NCBI RefSeq assembly: GCF_022815725.1
Contig: NZ_JALGRF010000001.1
Coordinates: forward strand, 1 to 64,000
Length of the DNA: 64,000 nt
Direction: 5' to 3'
Source of the DNA: Streptomyces sp. APSN-46.1
GTDB taxonomy: Bacteria; Actinomycetota; Actinomycetes; Streptomycetales; Streptomycetaceae
This document shows positions 1-7,420 of the stretch, piece after piece. Position 1 is the first letter of the stretch. Every line of letters starts with the position of its first letter. The position numbers were made by a program, and so were the translations under genes. The notes below the pieces were generated by a model, which was given only the letters and a program-made list of their open reading frames with translations, was not told the DNA's origin and searched no databases.

Positions 1-612
1 GCGCCGCCCCGCCGCGCTGCCGCCCCGCCCCGCGCTGCCGCGCCGCCGCGCCGCCCCCGCCCTGCGCCGCCCGCCGGGGCCGGCCCCCGTGTCCGCGCCG
101 GGGCCACGCCGCCCGGCCCCGGCGCGGCGGCGGTACTACCCCGGCCGCGCCGTGCGGCGCCGCGCGCTACGGCCTCGTTTCGCCCTGGCCCACTCCAGCC
201 TCGCCGGCGGGTGTTGGGGGGGGGCGGGGGGGGCCCCCGGGCCCGGGGCGGCCGGGGTGTCACCCCCCAGCACCGGGGGGGGGGGCCCACCTCCCGGTGG
301 GTGGTGCCCCCCGGGGCCCCGCCCCACACCCCGCGCCAAAAACGCCGGCGAGGCTGAATTTGGCCGGGCCCGCGCCTCAAACGCCGGCGAGGCTGGAAGC
401 TCCCCGCAGGCTCCGTGGTGCGCGTCCGCCGCTGCGGCCTTCCAGGGGAACCGGCCGCTCCGTGCCTTGCCCTGCGCCGCCATCCGCGCCGCCGATGGCC
501 GGAAGTAACCCCTCGGGCAAGGGATCTTGACCTGTCTGCCGCGTATCGAAGCGGTGCCGTCATCGTTTCTTCACTCGTAACCCCCACATCTGCGGTGGAA
601 ACGGGAGGACGT
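1..612. other. gene-free GC-rich stretch
   Basis: No reading frame in this stretch resembles a protein family; the open frames here are low-complexity products of extreme GC content with long runs of C and G. The only structure seen is a set of short interspersed repeats (listed separately) and, at the right end, the ribosome binding site GGGAGGAC of the gene starting at 613. The left end is cut by the window, so a gene could end just outside it. Confidence 0.6.
196..395. repeat. short interspersed repeat, three copies
   Basis: The 14-mer CGCCGGCGAGGCTG occurs at 343-356 and 382-395, and its reverse complement at 196-209. The two right-hand copies are preceded by similar AAA/CAAA bases. The left and right copies could pair over about 130 bases. 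From memory, related motifs are common between Streptomyces genes as REP-like elements; this is recall, not a search. Confidence 0.6.
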
Positions 613-1332
613 GTGGCGACCGCTTGGCAGTACATCGCCGGGGCGGGCCTGGTGGTGGCGCTCTGCCCACTGCAGGGCCAGGTGGCGGTCGCGAGCGTCG
701 ACGGCGACGTCGACGGCCCGGGTCACGGCCACGGCGGTGGTGACCGCGCTCCTGATGAGGTGTGCGTGCCGGCCGGGCGGCCACCGCAGGCCCGGCCCCA
801 GCCGCCCGCGCAGTCACCCCCGCAGCCCCCCTCCGCGCGGCCGTCGGTACGGGTGACCGTGCCCCGCGCCGAGCGGCCGACCGTGCACCACCCGGGGCGC
901 GCCCCCGCCCCCGCCCGGGCCGCCCCCGCCCGGGCCGTCGCCCCGGTGCCGGGGGACGACGCGAAGGCACCGGCACCCGCACCGGCACCCGCACCGGCAC
1001 CCGCACCGGCACCGGCACCCGCACCGGCACCGGCACCCGCACCGGCACCCGCACCGGCACCCGCACCGGCACCCGCACCGGCATCGGCACCGGCGCCCGC
1101 GCCGGATCCCGGGCCCGTGCCCGGACCGGTGGCCGAGGCGGTCACCGCTCCGCCCCGGCCACCGGTGGCCGTCGCCCCGGCCACTCGGTTCCACGTGCGC
1201 CCGTACCACTCGAAGGCCCTGGAGCGGCGCGGCCCGGACGGTCTGTCCACCGTGATGCTCATGGTCGTCGTCACCACCCCGGCCGTCCTCGCCGCGGCCG
1301 CGCTCCGCCCCCGCGGCAAGAGCCGCCGGTAG
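613..1332 (+). CDS. Pro/Ala-repeat membrane-anchored protein, unknown function
   Basis: This 239-residue protein starts at GTG 613, six or so bases after GGAGG. Residues 1-28 are hydrophobic and look like a signal or first membrane segment. Residues from about 119 to 157 are an almost pure Ala-Pro repeat encoded by a 12-base DNA repeat (GCACCCGCACCG), likely a stiff extended spacer through the cell wall. Residues about 213-231 form a second hydrophobic segment followed by a basic tail (RPRGKSRR). No catalytic domain is visible. It ends 49 bases before a DUF4239 membrane protein in the same direction, so the two may be co-transcribed. Function not recognised. Confidence 0.7.
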   Translation: MATAWQYIAGAGLVVALCPLQGQVAVASVDGDVDGPGHGHGGGDRAPDEVCVPAGRPPQARPQPPAQSPPQPPSARPSVRVTVPRAERPTVHHPGRAPAPARAAPARAVAPVPGDDAKAPAPAPAPAPAPAPAPAPAPAPAPAPAPAPAPAPAPAPASAPAPAPDPGPVPGPVAEAVTAPPRPPVAVAPATRFHVRPYHSKALERRGPDGLSTVMLMVVVTTPAVLAAAALRPRGKSRR

Positions 1333-1381
1333 CGCGTAACGCCGCACACCACCGACCCGACCCACAAACGGGAGAACCCTC

Positions 1382-2158
1382 GTGTCCGAATGGCTGGTCC
1401 TGGCCATCGCCATGGCGCTCGTCTGCGCCCTCGTCCTCACCTTCACCGCGATCCGGCACCGCCGGGTCGCCGAGGACGAGGACACCAGCGAAACCCCCGA
1501 CGTCATCGAGTACATGACGATGATGGTCGGCGTGGTCTACGCGATCGTCCTGGGCCTGGCCATCGCCGGCGTCTGGGAGGCGCGTGGCGCCGCCGAGGAC
1601 AGCGTGCGCCGCGAGGCCCAGGCGCTGTACGAGGTCACCCAGCGCGCCGACGTCTACCCGGCCCCCGTCCGCGACCGGATCCGGGGCGAGGTGGGCGCGT
1701 ACGTCTCCCACACCGTCAACGTGGACTGGCCGCGGCTGACCTCCGGCGAGGCGGCGTCCACCGAAGGCGCCCAGCTGCTCTCCAAACTGCGCGGCGACGT
1801 CACCCACCAGAGCCCCTCCACCGAACTCCAGGCCCAGGCCTACCAGCCGCTGCTGGACCACATCGCCTCCGCCGACGACGCCCGGCACTCGCGCACGCAG
1901 AGCTCCGGGTCCACGCTGCCGGGCGTGGTCTGGTTCGGGCTGCTGGTCGGCGGGGTGGTCACCGTCGGGTTGATCTTCACCCTGCAGATCCGCCGCTCCG
2001 GCCGGGAGTTGCTGCTCGCCGGGCTGTTCAGCGCGCTGATCGTGTTCCTGCTGTTCATGGTGTGGAGCTTCGACGCGCCCTACGGCCGGGACGGAATCGA
2101 TTCGGCGGCGCCCTTCGAGGACCTGTTCCCGACGCTGTCGGTGACCGCCGCCCGCTGA
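1382..2158 (+). CDS. DUF4239 (bestrophin-like) membrane protein
   Basis: 258 residues from GTG 1382, preceded by GGGAGAA. Four hydrophobic segments are visible: about residues 3-25, 44-64, 181-203 and 210-230. The soluble central part (about 65-180) contains the AxxDSxRREAQALYEV-type helix seen in DUF4239 proteins. The layout of two helices, a soluble loop and two helices is that of the family, which has been compared with bestrophin channels, but no activity is established. It converges with the 7-TM gene on the other strand with a gap of only 10 bases. Confidence 0.8.
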   Translation: MSEWLVLAIAMALVCALVLTFTAIRHRRVAEDEDTSETPDVIEYMTMMVGVVYAIVLGLAIAGVWEARGAAEDSVRREAQALYEVTQRADVYPAPVRDRIRGEVGAYVSHTVNVDWPRLTSGEAASTEGAQLLSKLRGDVTHQSPSTELQAQAYQPLLDHIASADDARHSRTQSSGSTLPGVVWFGLLVGGVVTVGLIFTLQIRRSGRELLLAGLFSALIVFLLFMVWSFDAPYGRDGIDSAAPFEDLFPTLSVTAAR

Positions 2159-2168
2159 CGGGCGGGGT

Positions 2169-3359
2169 TCAGCCGGAGAGCCCCGCCTGCTGCCGGAGGA
2201 CCGCCGCCACCACCGGCGAATGCCGCAGCGCGTGGGAGATCCGTACGAGATCGCGCGGCCCGGCGGCGGCCCCGGCGGCCCCGGCTACGTCGCTCTCCTC
2301 GCCGGCCCCGATCACCTCGCCCTCGGGGTCCGCGGAGCGGGCCCGCACGGCCGCCGCGACCATGGCCGCGTCGGCGATCGCGCGGGCCGTCTCCTCGTCC
2401 GAACCGGCCGCGAGCGCGCGCCCGTAGGCGCAGTCCCGGTGGTCCCTGTCGAAGTACGGGCCGAGGTGCAGGAATCCGTCGTGGATGTCCGACTCCCGCT
2501 GGATCACCCGGATCTCGGCCGGGGTCCACCAGGACATCCGCACGGCGGGGGTGCCGCCGGGGCCGGCGCTCCGCACCTCGTGCCAGAGGGTGCCGAGCCT
2601 GCGGTACGTGGTCCAGGTCTGCCAGCTGTCCGAGAGCCGCTGGCAGACCAGCGGGAGGACGAACCCGACCGCGCTCACGAGCGCGCCCGCCGAGGCGAGC
2701 GGCGGGGCGACGAAGGTGCTCAGGCGGTCGAGGTCGTGGCCGGTCCAGCGGGCGATGACGGCCGTGAACTTGGCGGCGTCGTAGGCGAGGCTGAAGCCGT
2801 AGCCCGACACGATGATCATCAGCCCGATCCGGAGCCAGCCGTGCACCTGGAGGGACCAGCGCCAGCACATCGCCGACATCGTCAGCGCCGCGACGCTGTG
2901 GGCCAGCAGGTAGAGGGCGATCAGGATCTGGATGTACGGGGTGTTCGCGTAGTACGTGTCGAAGTCGCGCAGCCGCTCGTCGGGCGCGTCGCCGAGCACG
3001 AACAGGACGACCAGCACGGCGGCGACGGCGGAGTAGCCGACGATCCAGCGACGGGAGACGCGCCGGGTCTCCTCCGGCGGGCCACCCCGCCAGTTGACGA
3101 TCAGCACCAGGCAGGAAGCGCTGAACAGGGTCATCAGGCAGTAGACGAGCGGGGCCGAGATGTTCGGTACGCCGGTCCAGTGGTTGACGGCGTGGATCGT
3201 GGGCGGGGCGGCGAAGGTGAACACCGCTCCGGCGAGAACGAGCAGGACACAGACCGAGCGCTGGAGCGGATCGCGCCAGCTGTTGCGGAGCGCCGGCAGC
3301 TTGCAGGCCAGGGAGACCGCCATCGCGGCCGCCGGAATGTAGTAGTCCTGTCCGTTCAA
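2169..3359 (-). CDS. 7-TM MAB_1171c/DUF6545-type membrane protein
   Basis: 396 residues if translation begins at TTG 3359, which overlaps the TGA of the upstream metalloprotease; the N-terminus NGQDYYIPAAAMAV matches the usual start of this family. Seven hydrophobic segments occupy roughly residues 5-245 and are followed by a soluble tail of about 150 residues with Trp/Arg-rich start and the pattern RESDIHDGFLHLGPY. NCBI-style annotation calls such proteins putative transporters, but nothing here resembles a known transporter motif. Operon order is XRE regulator, ImmA/IrrE protease, this protein. A paralogous protein with the same layout lies at 49927-51108, again directly behind an ImmA/IrrE gene. 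A sensor or anchor for the protease is an inference. Confidence 0.8.
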   Translation of the reverse strand: MNGQDYYIPAAAMAVSLACKLPALRNSWRDPLQRSVCVLLVLAGAVFTFAAPPTIHAVNHWTGVPNISAPLVYCLMTLFSASCLVLIVNWRGGPPEETRRVSRRWIVGYSAVAAVLVVLFVLGDAPDERLRDFDTYYANTPYIQILIALYLLAHSVAALTMSAMCWRWSLQVHGWLRIGLMIIVSGYGFSLAYDAAKFTAVIARWTGHDLDRLSTFVAPPLASAGALVSAVGFVLPLVCQRLSDSWQTWTTYRRLGTLWHEVRSAGPGGTPAVRMSWWTPAEIRVIQRESDIHDGFLHLGPYFDRDHRDCAYGRALAAGSDEETARAIADAAMVAAAVRARSADPEGEVIGAGEESDVAGAAGAAAGPRDLVRISHALRHSPVVAAVLRQQAGLSG

Positions 3360-3913
3360 CGTTCGGTCCTGTGCCCCCGGTAGCCGAGTGAGGTCTCGAT
3401 CCGCCCGGCCAGTTGGTCGCGCTGGGCGGGTGCCCGGTGGCCGGCGGATCCGGCCAGCCAGCTCCGGCAGCGGCTGCCCAGCAGTAAGCCGAAGGACTCG
3501 GCCTCGGTCTCCTCCTGGACGTCGGCGCGGGTGCGCGCGGCGACCCGGCGGACCGTTTCCCCGAGATCGGCTCCGTCGGAGAGCAGCCGGGCGGCGACGG
3601 CGGCTCCGTCGACGTGGTGGCTGCAGTGGCCCGCCTTCATGTGCCACAGCTCGTGGCCGAGGATCACCAGTTGGTGGTCCGGGGCCGTGCGCTCCTCGAT
3701 GACGACGAGATCGCGGTCCGCCATGTCGAGCCACAGTCCGCTGGCCGTTCCGGGCGGGAACGCCGCCATCCGGAACTCCACCCGGCGGCCGCGGTGTTTG
3801 CTCATGCCCTCGCAGAGGGCGGCGTAGAGGTCCACGGGTTCCACGGGGGCGGTCAGCTTGATGCCGGCCACCAGTTCCCCGCACAACCGCCGCTGCGCTC
3901 TGCCTATGCTCAC
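3356..3913 (-). CDS. ImmA/IrrE family metallopeptidase
   Basis: 185 residues from ATG 3913. The zinc motif HELWH sits at about residue 86 (ILGHELWHMKAGH), and a downstream EAESFG gives the expected third ligand Glu. Family members such as ImmA and IrrE/PprI cleave XRE-type repressors (ImmR, DdrO) and thereby switch on the genes they repress. That role is consistent with the XRE gene directly upstream. The stop overlaps the start of the 7-TM gene by four bases, so the two are translationally coupled. The substrate is not known; the neighbouring XRE protein is the first candidate. Confidence 0.88.
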   Translation of the reverse strand: MSIGRAQRRLCGELVAGIKLTAPVEPVDLYAALCEGMSKHRGRRVEFRMAAFPPGTASGLWLDMADRDLVVIEERTAPDHQLVILGHELWHMKAGHCSHHVDGAAVAARLLSDGADLGETVRRVAARTRADVQEETEAESFGLLLGSRCRSWLAGSAGHRAPAQRDQLAGRIETSLGYRGHRTER

Positions 3914-3957
3914 CGTTCTCCCCGTCGGCGTGGATCCGGATCAGGATTCAAGGATCA

Positions 3958-3979
3958 GACCCAGACTTTCGACTGGGTC
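3958..3979 (-). terminator. hairpin between XRE and ImmA/IrrE genes
   Basis: A 7-bp stem GACCCAG/CTGGGTC with an 8-base loop lies immediately after the TAG stop (3981-3983) of the XRE gene and 45 bases before the protease start. No U-tract follows. It may reduce read-through or stabilise the upstream mRNA end, giving more regulator than protease. Confidence 0.4.
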
Positions 3980-3980
3980 C

Positions 3981-4646
3981 CTATTCGTTCGGTTTGACGC
4001 TCTCGAGCAGCATGTCCAGCCATTCGGTCACCTTGTCCCGGTGCTTGTCGCTGGGCAGTTGGGCGGCGCGCCAGGCGATGCCCCGTACGCCGTGGTTCTG
4101 GAGGAGTCTTGCCAGCGGATCGCCCGCCGAAGCCGCCGCGGCGGGTGCGGTTTGCCGCTCGCGCCCCGCGAAGTCCTGGAGCAGCTGCTGCTCGGTGCGC
4201 TGGAGCGCGTCGGTGAGGGCGTCGGCGTCGTGGGCGGTGAGGAACCCCGCGTGCACCCTGAAGAAGCGCTGGATCGCGTCGCAGTGCTCCATGGTGGGGC
4301 GGCGGTCGCCGTTGATCAGGGCGCCGGCCTGCTGCCGGGACATCCCGGCGCCGTCCGCGATCTCCTGCTGCGTGTAGCGGCGGCCGTTGGGCTTGACCCG
4401 GGTCCGCCGCAGCAGGTCCAGACGCTGGAGGAAGCGGGTCTGCAGGTCGGGTTCGCCGGCCGGACGGCCGTCCAGCAGGGTCTTGACCACGTCCGCGGGG
4501 ACGCCGGAGGCATCCGAGAGCCGTCGCAGGTCGAAGACCTGGTTCAGGTCGCGGCCCATCTTGCCCGCGAGTTCGGCGACGCGGGCGACGGTGGCTGCCA
4601 GGGGCGCGTTGGCCGCCGCGACGGGAGCCGGGAAGCCGTCTGTCAC
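3981..4646 (-). CDS. XRE family transcriptional regulator
   Basis: 221 residues from GTG 4646, chosen because AGGAG lies eight bases upstream; an in-frame GTG at 4685 would add 13 residues without a comparable site. A helix-turn-helix of the Cro/CI type is at about residues 91-131 (QEIADGAGMSRQQAGALING). The region before it is helical and could mediate dimerisation; the C-terminal third is Ala-rich and ends with a short helical segment. It heads the operon with the ImmA/IrrE protease and the 7-TM protein. By analogy with ImmR/ImmA it may be both the repressor of this operon and the protease substrate (inference). Confidence 0.85.
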   Translation of the reverse strand: MTDGFPAPVAAANAPLAATVARVAELAGKMGRDLNQVFDLRRLSDASGVPADVVKTLLDGRPAGEPDLQTRFLQRLDLLRRTRVKPNGRRYTQQEIADGAGMSRQQAGALINGDRRPTMEHCDAIQRFFRVHAGFLTAHDADALTDALQRTEQQLLQDFAGRERQTAPAAAASAGDPLARLLQNHGVRGIAWRAAQLPSDKHRDKVTEWLDMLLESVKPNE

Positions 4647-4733
4647 CAGTGGTTCTCCTAGATCGCGCGAGGTCGGTACGGGCACATGGTCGGCCTAAAG
4701 AATCTATCCGGTCTGGTTCCGGAGGGCTAGAAC

Positions 4734-4824
4734 TTGCCACAGCTGTGGCGGGAATGAGCTGTCAAGAGGCTGGAATTGCCACAATAGTTGACACTCGAAT
4801 GAGGTCGGTAGCAGGATCGCCACA
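4734..4824. promoter_or_regulatory. divergent promoter region with repeated TTGCCACA sites
   Basis: Three similar octamers on the + strand, TTGCCACA at 4734 and 4776 and TCGCCACA at 4817, are spaced 42 and 41 bases, about four helical turns. The first is half of a perfect 14-bp palindrome GCCACAGCTGTGGC (4736-4749). A TTGACA-like -35 box begins near 4789 on the + strand, with CAGGAT about 18 bases downstream as a possible -10. On the - strand another TTGACA begins just left of the middle repeat. The region separates the XRE operon from the MmyB-type gene and is a likely shared operator. Confidence 0.5.
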
Positions 4825-4864
4825 CGGAAATGAAGATCCAGACCGTGAGGAGGGGGAGCTCTCG

Positions 4865-5854
4865 GTGCCATATCTCGCAGCGGTGGGCCCGTCCGATGGC
4901 CTCGCCCGAGCCGGTGAGGAACGCCTGGCGGGCGAGGAGTCCGTGCGTGGCGCAGTGCGGTCGGAGCGACGCAAGGAGATTTTGCGCCAGCGCCGCGAGG
5001 AGCTGGGGCTCAGCCAGGAGGACGTAGCCGCACGGCTGCGCATCAGCGTCCGCGCCTACGGAAACTGGGAACGCGGCCTCGTCAAGGAGTGGACGGACCG
5101 CAAACTGCTCGCCCTGGCCGAGGCGTTGGAGATGAGCGAGCGGCAGTGCTTCTGGCTCTTCCGCGTCATGGTCGACCGGGACCCCCCTCCCACCTGGCGC
5201 GCGGCCGAGGAGAACCGGCTGCCCGAGGACCCCGCCCAGCGCGACTACCTGTGCGACTACGCGGCCCTGATGGAGGCCGTGCCGTACCCGAGCTTCCTGG
5301 TGGACCACCGCTGGGACGTGGCGCTCACCAACTCCGCCTTCGACAGGCTCTTCCAGTCGGTGCGCCCGCACCCGACCGCCCTCCCGGACGACAACTTCCT
5401 GCGCTTCGTGCTGTTCCACCCGGACGCTGCCGCGGTGCTGGAGGACCACGAACCGGCCTGGTGCGTACCGCTGTTGGCCCAGTTCGCGACCGCTCTGGCG
5501 GCCTCCCCGGACGACGAGGGCCTGCGCAGCATCCGCCAGGAGGTGGCCCGCGACCCGTTCATGGAGGCGGCCTACCGGTACGGGGTGCCGCACTGGCTGA
5601 CCGCCCACGGCTCCGAGGCCGCCGAACAGGACGGGGCGGTGCGCTCCGTGCGCCACCCCGACCCGCACGGGGGCCTGGTGCGCTGCCGGATGGTGGCCGA
5701 ATCCAGCCGCATGCTGGAGGCCATGGGGCTCACCCGGATCACCCTGGTCCTCTCGGCGCCGCAGGGGGTGCCGGCCGGTCCGGTACGCGGCGGGGCCGGC
5801 GTCGAGAACCGACCGCAGGCCCGGTTGCGCGCCGTGCCGCCGCTGGGAGACTGA
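4865..5854 (+). CDS. HTH regulator with MmyB-like ligand-binding domain
   Basis: 329 residues from GTG 4865, preceded by the strong site GAGGAGGGGGAG. A Cro/CI-type HTH is at about residues 37-95 (LGLSQEDVAARLRISVRAYGNWERG). Residues about 130-300 match the MmyB-like domain, a PAS-related fold that in actinomycetes binds small ligands such as fatty acids; the pattern PSFLVDHRWDVALTNSAFDRLF is typical. Many MmyB regulators control a neighbouring dehydrogenase, but none is adjacent here. It is divergent from the XRE-protease-7TM operon and shares its promoter region. Confidence 0.85.
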   Translation: MPYLAAVGPSDGLARAGEERLAGEESVRGAVRSERRKEILRQRREELGLSQEDVAARLRISVRAYGNWERGLVKEWTDRKLLALAEALEMSERQCFWLFRVMVDRDPPPTWRAAEENRLPEDPAQRDYLCDYAALMEAVPYPSFLVDHRWDVALTNSAFDRLFQSVRPHPTALPDDNFLRFVLFHPDAAAVLEDHEPAWCVPLLAQFATALAASPDDEGLRSIRQEVARDPFMEAAYRYGVPHWLTAHGSEAAEQDGAVRSVRHPDPHGGLVRCRMVAESSRMLEAMGLTRITLVLSAPQGVPAGPVRGGAGVENRPQARLRAVPPLGD

Positions 5855-5998
5855 CCCTCCGGGGGACACTGGAGCCCTCGATCGTGCCGCGCGGACCGGA
5901 TGCCGCGCCGGTCGGATGCCCGCCCGCGTCGGATGCCATGTGTGTCCGTGCCGCGGATCGTGGCACCGATCGTGGCACTGGCGAAGGGCGGTAAGGGC

Positions 5999-7348
5999 GT
6001 GCGGCTGACCATCCTCGGCGGGGGCGGATTCCGGGTACCGCTCGTGTACGCAGCACTCCTCGGCGACCACGCCGAGGGCCGGGTGTCCCGTGTGACGCTC
6101 TACGACGAGGATCCGGGCCGGCTCACGACCATGGCCCGGGTACTCGCGGACCAGGCCGAGGGGGTTCCCGACGCCCCGTCCGTGGCCGCCACCAACGACC
6201 TCGACGAAGCCCTGCGCGAGGCCGACTTCGTCTTCTCCGCCATCCGTGTCGGCGGCCTGGCGGGCCGTGCCGCGGACGAGCGGATCGCCCTGGCCGAGGG
6301 AGTGCTGGGCCAGGAGACGGTGGGCGCCGGCGGGATCGCGTACGGCCTGCGCACCGTGCCGGTGGCCCGCGGGATCGCGCGCAGGATCGCCCGTATCGCC
6401 CCCGATGCGTGGGTCATCAACTTCACCAACCCCGCCGGCCTGGTCACCGAGGCGATGGCCGAGGAGCTCGGCGACCGGGTGATCGGGATCTGCGACTCGC
6501 CGGTGGGGCTCGGGCGGCGCATCGCCCGGCTGCTCGGCGCCCGCCCGCAGGAGGCCTGGATCGACTACGTCGGCCTCAACCACCTGGGCTGGGTGCGCGG
6601 GCTGCGCGTCGCGGGCCGGGACGAACTGCCCCGGCTGCTGGCCGACCCGGTGGCACTGGAGTCCTTCGAGGAGGGGCGGCTCTTCGGGGCGCAGTGGCTG
6701 CGTTCGCTGGGCGCCATCCCGAACGAGTACCTGCACTACTACTACTTCAACCGCGACACCGTACGGGCCTACCAGGAGGCCGAGCGGACGCGCGGCGCCT
6801 TCCTGCGCGACCAGCAGCGCCGCTTCTACGCCGAGGCCGGGCAGCCGGGGCAGCCGCTCGGCGCGGCGCTGGCCGCCTGGGACCGGACCCGGGCCGAGCG
6901 CGAAGCCACGTACATGGCCGAGAACCGCGAGGTGGCGGGCGTCGGCGAGCGCGAGGAGAGCGACCTGGAGGCGGGCGGGTACGAGCAGGTCGCGCTCGCG
7001 CTGATGCGGGCCATCGCCCGGGACGAGCGGGCCACGCTGATCCTCAACGTGCGCAACCGCTCGACGCTGTCGGTGCTCGACGCCGAGGCGGTGATCGAGG
7101 TGCCCTGCCTGGTCGACGCCAACGGCGCGCACCCGGTGGGGGTCGCTCCGCTGCCGCTGCACGCGGTGGGGCTCGTGACATCGGTCAAGGCGGTCGAGCG
7201 GGAGATCCTGGCGGCCGCGACGAGCGGGTCCCGGGCGGACGCGGTCAAGGCCTTCGCGCTGCATCCGCTGGTGGACTCCGTCGGGGTGGCGCGGCGGCTG
7301 GTCGACGGGTACGCGGCGGAGCACCCGGGGCTGGCCTACCTGCGCTGA
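5999..7348 (+). CDS. GH4 family 6-phospho-beta-glucosidase
   Basis: 449 residues from GTG 5999, which places the Rossmann motif LGGGGFRVP at the N-terminus as usual for the family. GH4 enzymes use NAD+ and Mn2+ to hydrolyse phosphorylated disaccharides by a redox elimination mechanism. Visible motifs are NFTNPAG, the metal-binding GICDSPVG (Cys) and GLNHLGW (His), followed by the DxxYxEAxR-like helices of the C-terminal domain. Length agrees with the family. No PTS or sugar transport gene is adjacent, so the substrate is not indicated by context. The region 5855-5998 has no gene. Confidence 0.88.
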   Translation: MRLTILGGGGFRVPLVYAALLGDHAEGRVSRVTLYDEDPGRLTTMARVLADQAEGVPDAPSVAATNDLDEALREADFVFSAIRVGGLAGRAADERIALAEGVLGQETVGAGGIAYGLRTVPVARGIARRIARIAPDAWVINFTNPAGLVTEAMAEELGDRVIGICDSPVGLGRRIARLLGARPQEAWIDYVGLNHLGWVRGLRVAGRDELPRLLADPVALESFEEGRLFGAQWLRSLGAIPNEYLHYYYFNRDTVRAYQEAERTRGAFLRDQQRRFYAEAGQPGQPLGAALAAWDRTRAEREATYMAENREVAGVGEREESDLEAGGYEQVALALMRAIARDERATLILNVRNRSTLSVLDAEAVIEVPCLVDANGAHPVGVAPLPLHAVGLVTSVKAVEREILAAATSGSRADAVKAFALHPLVDSVGVARRLVDGYAAEHPGLAYLR

Positions 7349-7420
7349 TCGCCCGCGCGGGTGACCCGTACGGACCCGTGCCGCATGCGGTGCGGCGGGT
7401 GCGCTGTGAGAGTGCGAGAT

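Noticed and set aside
967..1090. CRISPR-like array
   Set aside because: The repeats are contiguous 12-base units inside a coding frame (Ala-Pro codons) without spacers.
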